Source of the DNA: Pseudomonadota bacterium
GTDB taxonomy: Bacteria; Myxococcota_A; UBA796; CAJQPC01
DNA: 64,000 bases
Direction: 5' to 3'
Assembly (NCBI GenBank): GCA_024228935.1
Contig: JAAESX010000037.1
Location: 62,001 to 126,000 of the forward strand
The translations under genes and the position numbers were made by a program. This document shows, piece after piece, positions 60,572 through 64,000 of this stretch (position 1 is its first letter; each line of letters opens with the position of its first letter). The notes under the pieces were generated by a model. The model was not told the DNA's origin. It was given only the letters and a program-made list of their open reading frames with translations, and did no database searches.

Positions 60572-61447
60572 GTGCTCGTCTTCCTCACTCTCGGCTGCAC
60601 CGACTACAACATCCACAAGGCCGAGGATGTCGTGCCCCCGAACGAGCGCCCGCCGCTCGACACGGGCGAGTACCAGGAAGAGGAGCCTGTTCCGGGCGAG
60701 CCCGTCGCCGATGCGGGGCAGGACGTCACCGTCGCGCCGCTGGACTTCGTGACCCTGAACGGGACCGAGTCCTACGACCCCGAGGGCAAGGAGCCGCTCA
60801 AGTTCGACTGGACGCTGGTGAGCGGTCCGGACGGCTCGACCGCGACGCTCGTCGACAACAAGGTCGCCAAGCCCACGATGTGGCTCGACCTGGCCGGCGA
60901 CTACACGCTCGAGCTCACGGTCATGAACACCGACGGCACGTGGGACTCGACGCCGGACACGGTGGTCATCTCGGCCGTCCCCGCCGAGAACTTCTTCGTC
61001 CAGCTCTCGTGGAACACCACCACGGACATCGACCTGCACCTGCTCGACGGCAGCAGCAAGCTGTGGTCGACGCCCGGTGACTGCAACTACTGCAACATGA
61101 AGCCGCAGTGGGGCGCCTCGGGTCCGGACGACAACCCGTCGCTCGACTGGGACACGATCTACGAGGGCTACGGCCCCGAGACCATCACCATCGACGCGCC
61201 CGCGAGCGGCACGTACACCGCGGTGGCCCACTACTACGGCGAGTTCGGCGACAGCAGCTGCTGGGGCACGTGCCCGCCGGCGACGGTCACCATCGACGTC
61301 TTCATCGATGGTGAGCTGCGCCAGTCCTACACGGAGACCCTGCAGGACGCGGGCGACACATGGGAGGCCGCGGTCATCGAGATGCCGAGCGGGACGATCA
61401 CGAAGGGCTCGGGCCTGGGGCACACGAACAAGATCACCTGCGACTGA
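60572..61447 (+). CDS. PKD-domain lipoprotein
   Basis: 291 residues from GTG 60572 (GGAGAG upstream), signal MLVFLTLGCTDYN (Cys9). A PKD domain (VADAGQDVTVAPLDFVTLNG, KFDWTLVSGPDGSTATL) is followed by a beta-sandwich: FFVQLSWNTTTDIDLHLLDG, CNYCN and GYGPETITIDAPASGTYTAV. WNTTTDIDLHL is common in exported YfaP/PPC-like domains. The protein is probably a small adhesin or structural lipoprotein. It lies 90 nt after the kinase gene and may be a substrate or partner; not shown. Confidence 0.75.
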   Translation: MLVFLTLGCTDYNIHKAEDVVPPNERPPLDTGEYQEEEPVPGEPVADAGQDVTVAPLDFVTLNGTESYDPEGKEPLKFDWTLVSGPDGSTATLVDNKVAKPTMWLDLAGDYTLELTVMNTDGTWDSTPDTVVISAVPAENFFVQLSWNTTTDIDLHLLDGSSKLWSTPGDCNYCNMKPQWGASGPDDNPSLDWDTIYEGYGPETITIDAPASGTYTAVAHYYGEFGDSSCWGTCPPATVTIDVFIDGELRQSYTETLQDAGDTWEAAVIEMPSGTITKGSGLGHTNKITCD

Positions 61448-61450
61448 TTG

Positions 61451-62155
61451 CTATACGGCGTCTCCGGGCGCCCAGATCAGTCCAGTACCCGCGGCCTTCG
61501 AGGCCTTCATCGCGCCATCCGAGCGACTGAGCCACTCCGCCGCCGGCTCGGCCTCGCGCCATCGCGCGCCTCCGATGCTGACGCCGACCTCGACGGGCGC
61601 GATCTCCTTGGCGCTCGCGCTCAGGCGCTCGGGGATGCGGCCCGCGACGACCTCGGCCTCGGCGGGCGAGGTGCTGTGCAGCAACGCGACGAACTCGTCG
61701 CCCCCGGTCCGGAAGAGCTGGTCCTGCTCGATTCGGGTGCTCGTGCGCAGGACCTCGGCGAAGGCGATGAGCAGCTTGTCGCCGGCCTCCTGACCGTGCT
61801 CGTCGTTCATGACCCGAAGGCCCTCGAGGTCGAACGACAGCAGGACGCAGATGGCCCGAGGTCGGGAGCGCAGGGCCTCCTGGAGCGCCTGACGGGTACC
61901 CAGCTCGGTCAGCGGATCGGTCCGGACCATGCGCTCGCGGAGTCGGGTCTCGACGTTGCGGACAATGCGCCGCTGGAAGCCGAGGTAGGTCACCGCCATG
62001 AGCACCAGCGTCGCGAGCGATCCCACGATGAGCAGGCCCTGGAACTCCCCTGTCGCCGGTGCGTGGCCCTCGACCAACAAGACGAGGCCAGTCGGCACCA
62101 CCGCGAACGGTGCGAACCGGATTCCGTAGCTGAGGTCAGCCTGCCAGTCCTTCAT
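61451..62155 (-). CDS. Membrane GGDEF (diguanylate cyclase) protein
   Basis: 234 residues. Two N-terminal membrane helices (FAPFAVVPTGLVLLVEG, LLIVGSLATLVLMAVTYLGF) precede a GGDEF domain with DPLTELGTRQALQEAL, a metal-site strand SFDLEGLRVMND (Asp109) and an intact GGDEF at 151-155. It should make cyclic di-GMP from GTP. No sensory domain is present beyond the helices. The ATG has GAGGAG upstream. Cyclic di-GMP could tie into the surface and adhesion genes nearby; this is inferred. Confidence 0.87.
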   Translation of the reverse strand: MKDWQADLSYGIRFAPFAVVPTGLVLLVEGHAPATGEFQGLLIVGSLATLVLMAVTYLGFQRRIVRNVETRLRERMVRTDPLTELGTRQALQEALRSRPRAICVLLSFDLEGLRVMNDEHGQEAGDKLLIAFAEVLRTSTRIEQDQLFRTGGDEFVALLHSTSPAEAEVVAGRIPERLSASAKEIAPVEVGVSIGGARWREAEPAAEWLSRSDGAMKASKAAGTGLIWAPGDAV

Positions 62156-62181
62156 GGACTCCTCGTCGCCGACATTCTACC

Positions 62182-63018
62182 TCAGATCTCGGGCTCGCTC
62201 GCTTGACCCCACTCGTCGTCGCCCCAGCACTGGACCGAGCCATTGTCCAGCGCGCAGGTGTGGGCGCGCCCGGAGCTGATCTGGTCGTACTCGCCCGGAA
62301 TGACGACCGTCTGGTTGGCGGTGTTGGCCCCCCAGCAACGGGGTGTGCTGTCCTGGGCGAGCACGCAGCTGTGGTCGTCGCCCACGCTCACGGCCAGGAA
62401 CGCGCCGCTCGACGTCTGGGTCTGGTCGAACTCGTCGCTGCCCCAGCAGTGGATGGCGTCGTCGGTGTCGATGGCGCAGCTGTGCGAGGCGCCGGCGCTG
62501 ACCGCGGCGAACTCGCCCTCGGGCGGGGTGGCCTGACCGGCATCGTCCAGGCCCCAGCAGGCCAGGGTGCGGTCCTGGGCGACAGCACAGGTGTGGGCGG
62601 CGCCGGCGCTCACGGACCGGAAGTCGCCGTCGGGGGTGGCCGACTGGCCCTGGTCGTCGCGACCCCAGCAGGTGACCGCGCCGTTCTTTTCGATGCCACA
62701 GGTGTGCTCATCTCCGGCGTCGATGGTGTCGAACGTCACACCGTCGGGGGGACTGGACTGATCGAAGATGTCATCGCCCCAGCACACCGCCTGTCCACCG
62801 ACGATGGTCGCGCAGGTGTGTCGACGTCCAGCCGTAATCGAGGTGAACCCAGTGGTCTCGACCGGTGTCATGGACACCTGGCCTTCGTCCTCGTCGCGCA
62901 GGTCGTCGTCGATGCCCCAGCACGACACCGTCTGGTCGTCGAGCAGGATGCAGGTGTGGAAGCCGCCAGCAGCGACCTGTTCGATGTTCGCGCCGCAGCC
63001 CAGGAACAGGAGAATCAT
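62182..63018 (-). CDS. RCC1-repeat lipoprotein
   Basis: 278 residues: signal MILLFLGCGANI (Cys8), then seven RCC1-type repeats, each with GxxHTCAL...CWGxDxxGQ (FHTCILLDDQTVSCWG, RHTCATIVGGQAVCWG, EHTCGIEKNGAVTCWG, AHTCALDNGSVQCWG). The repeats form a seven-bladed propeller with paired cysteines. Bacterial RCC1 lipoproteins are surface proteins of unknown binding. A TAAACT box ends 6 nt before the ATG, which fixes the very short signal. Confidence 0.9.
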   Translation of the reverse strand: MILLFLGCGANIEQVAAGGFHTCILLDDQTVSCWGIDDDLRDEDEGQVSMTPVETTGFTSITAGRRHTCATIVGGQAVCWGDDIFDQSSPPDGVTFDTIDAGDEHTCGIEKNGAVTCWGRDDQGQSATPDGDFRSVSAGAAHTCAVAQDRTLACWGLDDAGQATPPEGEFAAVSAGASHSCAIDTDDAIHCWGSDEFDQTQTSSGAFLAVSVGDDHSCVLAQDSTPRCWGANTANQTVVIPGEYDQISSGRAHTCALDNGSVQCWGDDEWGQASEPEI

Positions 63019-63024
63019 GCCGCG

Positions 63025-63030
63025 AGTTTA
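63025..63030 (-). promoter_or_regulatory. Probable -10 box TAAACT, leaderless spacing
   Basis: TAAACT on the minus strand ends 6 nt before the ATG at 63018, inside a 24-nt divergent gap. Confidence 0.55.
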
Positions 63031-63034
63031 TGGT
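63029..63034 (+). promoter_or_regulatory. Possible -10 box TATGGT
   Basis: TATGGT ends 8 nt before the ATG at 63043. It overlaps the opposing TAAACT box, so the two promoters may exclude each other. Confidence 0.4.
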
Positions 63035-63042
63035 AGCGACGC

Positions 63043-64000
63043 ATGAAGATGACGCGACGACAGGCCCTGGCAGGGCTCGGGGGGCTGCTGCTGTGGTCCG
63101 GTCCGGCCTGGGCCGAGGAGGCGTGGCAGGTCAGCTACTGCGCGTGCTCGGACCTGGACGAGGCGCTCGATCAGCTCGCTGAGGTCGAGGCCGTGCTGGG
63201 CGAGGACGTCGCGCGCCGCATGGGCGTCGTGCTGCGGTCGGACCGGAGCTACCACGTGGTCCTGCCGGTCGAGGGGGGCGAGGCGAAGGCCAAGGCGCTG
63301 TCGCTCTCGCACGACGCGGTCTTGAGGCAGGCGTGGGGCGCGGACGATGCCCAGGTCTCGCTGGTGAAGGTCTCGAGCGCTGACGACCTCTACAACGTCA
63401 GCTACGGCCTGGGGCCGAACTTCAAGGCGCTGAAGACCCAGTACGACACGGTCTCGCGGATGCTCGGGCCCGGGGTGTCGCGCGATCTGGTCATCGAGAT
63501 GACGGCGAAGGGAAACTACGCGCTGGTCTACCGACGGTACGGCTCGCTGGACTCGACGGCCAAGGTCGCCAAGCGGCACGACCAGCTGTTGCGCGGCGTG
63601 GGTCTGGATGCGGCCGTCATCTCGCACCGGAACAACGCGGTGGTCTGGACGGGGACGTCGGTCGAGGCGCCCAGGACGGACCTCACGCCCGAGCCTGTGC
63701 CGGATCCCGTCGTGGAGCCGGATCCCGTCGTGGAGCCGGATCCCGTCGTCGAGCCGGACCCTGTGGTGGAGCCGGACCCGGTGGAGCCGGATCCGGTGGT
63801 GGAGCCGGACCCCGTTGTGGAGCCGGACCCGGTGGAGCCGGAGCCGGTGGCCCCGTTGGCGCCGAACACGATGCAGGCCAACGGGACGCCGCTCGCCCAG
63901 GCCATCGAGAAGCACGTGAAGGAGCTCCGAGCGCGCGGCCAGGTCGCCGGCGACGAGCACACCAGCTGGATCGTGTTCGACCTGACCTCGGATGTTCCCC
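63043..64000 (+). CDS. Tat-exported serine hydrolase (beta-lactamase/penicillin-binding-like), 3' truncated
   Basis: The frame opens at ATG 63043 and runs past the window end, 319 codons so far. The signal MKMTRRQALAGLGGLLLW ends in AWA and has the twin-arginine pattern TRRQAL. An N-terminal domain (about 25-205) has two SPOR-like or ferredoxin-like halves (QVSYCACSDLDEALDQL, YNVSYGLGPNFKALK). Then comes a (EPDPVV)-type linker, and after it QAIEKHVKELRARGQVAG and HTSWIVFDLTSDVP. The last piece is the opening strand of class A beta-lactamase-like serine hydrolases; the catalytic SxxK is beyond the window. A periplasmic peptidoglycan role is probable. Confidence 0.8.
   Translation, partial: MKMTRRQALAGLGGLLLWSGPAWAEEAWQVSYCACSDLDEALDQLAEVEAVLGEDVARRMGVVLRSDRSYHVVLPVEGGEAKAKALSLSHDAVLRQAWGADDAQVSLVKVSSADDLYNVSYGLGPNFKALKTQYDTVSRMLGPGVSRDLVIEMTAKGNYALVYRRYGSLDSTAKVAKRHDQLLRGVGLDAAVISHRNNAVVWTGTSVEAPRTDLTPEPVPDPVVEPDPVVEPDPVVEPDPVVEPDPVEPDPVVEPDPVVEPDPVEPEPVAPLAPNTMQANGTPLAQAIEKHVKELRARGQVAGDEHTSWIVFDLTSDVP
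63691..63850 (+). repeat. Coding repeat: EPDPVV/EPDPVE hexapeptide linker
   Basis: About eight in-frame copies of an 18- or 15-bp unit (GAGCCGGATCCCGTCGTG and variants) encode a Pro/Asp/Glu/Val linker between the two domains of the serine hydrolase. Copy number may vary between strains. Confidence 0.85.

Noticed and set aside
57044..61423. A 1459-codon antisense frame over the MopE and kinase genes
   Set aside because: It mirrors the codon bias of clearly recognisable sense genes and has no domain or ribosome-binding site.

Overview
High-GC, gene-dense bacterial DNA, most like a member of the Myxococcota or another former deltaproteobacterium. The grounds are the many surface lipoproteins with FG-GAP/VCBS propellers and MopE-type Asp/Cys repeats, the Hanks-type Ser/Thr kinases fused to PEGA-like or WD40 modules, the FHA proteins, and a giant type I polyketide synthase (PKS). 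No rRNA, tRNA, CRISPR array, insertion sequence or phage gene was seen.

Layout. 0-9.4 kb: C-terminal end of an unknown protein, a secreted beta-propeller protein, a broken MopE/FG-GAP lipoprotein, a PlsC-type acyltransferase with a zinc ribbon, a DUF4870 protein, a CotH-kinase lipoprotein and a GH5 glycosidase. 9.4-11.2 kb: a frameshifted FHA gene converging on a heavily damaged Ser/Thr kinase gene. 11.2-16.3 kb: radical SAM/SPASM protein, SulP transporter with a divergent NhaR-like LysR regulator, CpcT-like lipoprotein. 16.3-20 kb: a decayed operon (membrane protein, lipoprotein, FHA/winged helix, kinase-WD40). 20-33.4 kb: lipoprotein, second PlsC/zinc-ribbon acyltransferase and a 3775-residue FAAL-PKS. 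33.4-33.9 kb: three kinds of DNA repeat. 33.9-37.7 kb: TM-helix-repeat channel, Usp, rhodanese, ECF sigma. 37.7-48 kb: minus-strand, largely overlapping surface-protein operon. 48-51.2 kb: acetyltransferase, dispersed repeats, methyltransferase overlapping a probable membrane selenoprotein, cytochrome remnant. 51.3-61.4 kb: FG-GAP, esterase, MopE/FG-GAP genes, intact kinase and PKD lipoprotein. 61.4-64 kb: GGDEF protein, RCC1 lipoprotein, 5' part of a Tat-exported serine hydrolase.

Three themes run across the window. (1) Sixteen lipoproteins and several other exported proteins have extremely short signal peptides, mostly without any charge before the hydrophobic stretch. (2) Many genes that start a transcript carry a TANNNT-like -10 box ending 6-8 nt, usually exactly 6, before the start codon, which implies leaderless mRNAs; this also fixes the starts of several short-signal genes. 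(3) Regulatory FHA/kinase genes are repeatedly broken by frameshifts and stop codons, by real decay or assembly error, whereas an in-frame TGA at 50010-50012 looks like genuine selenocysteine.

The PKS has an activating FAAL domain, one KR-only module, one AT-less fully reducing module and no release domain. It follows the second PlsC-like gene by 21 nt, so the likely scheme is that a fatty acid is extended twice and moved by the acyltransferase into a membrane lipid.
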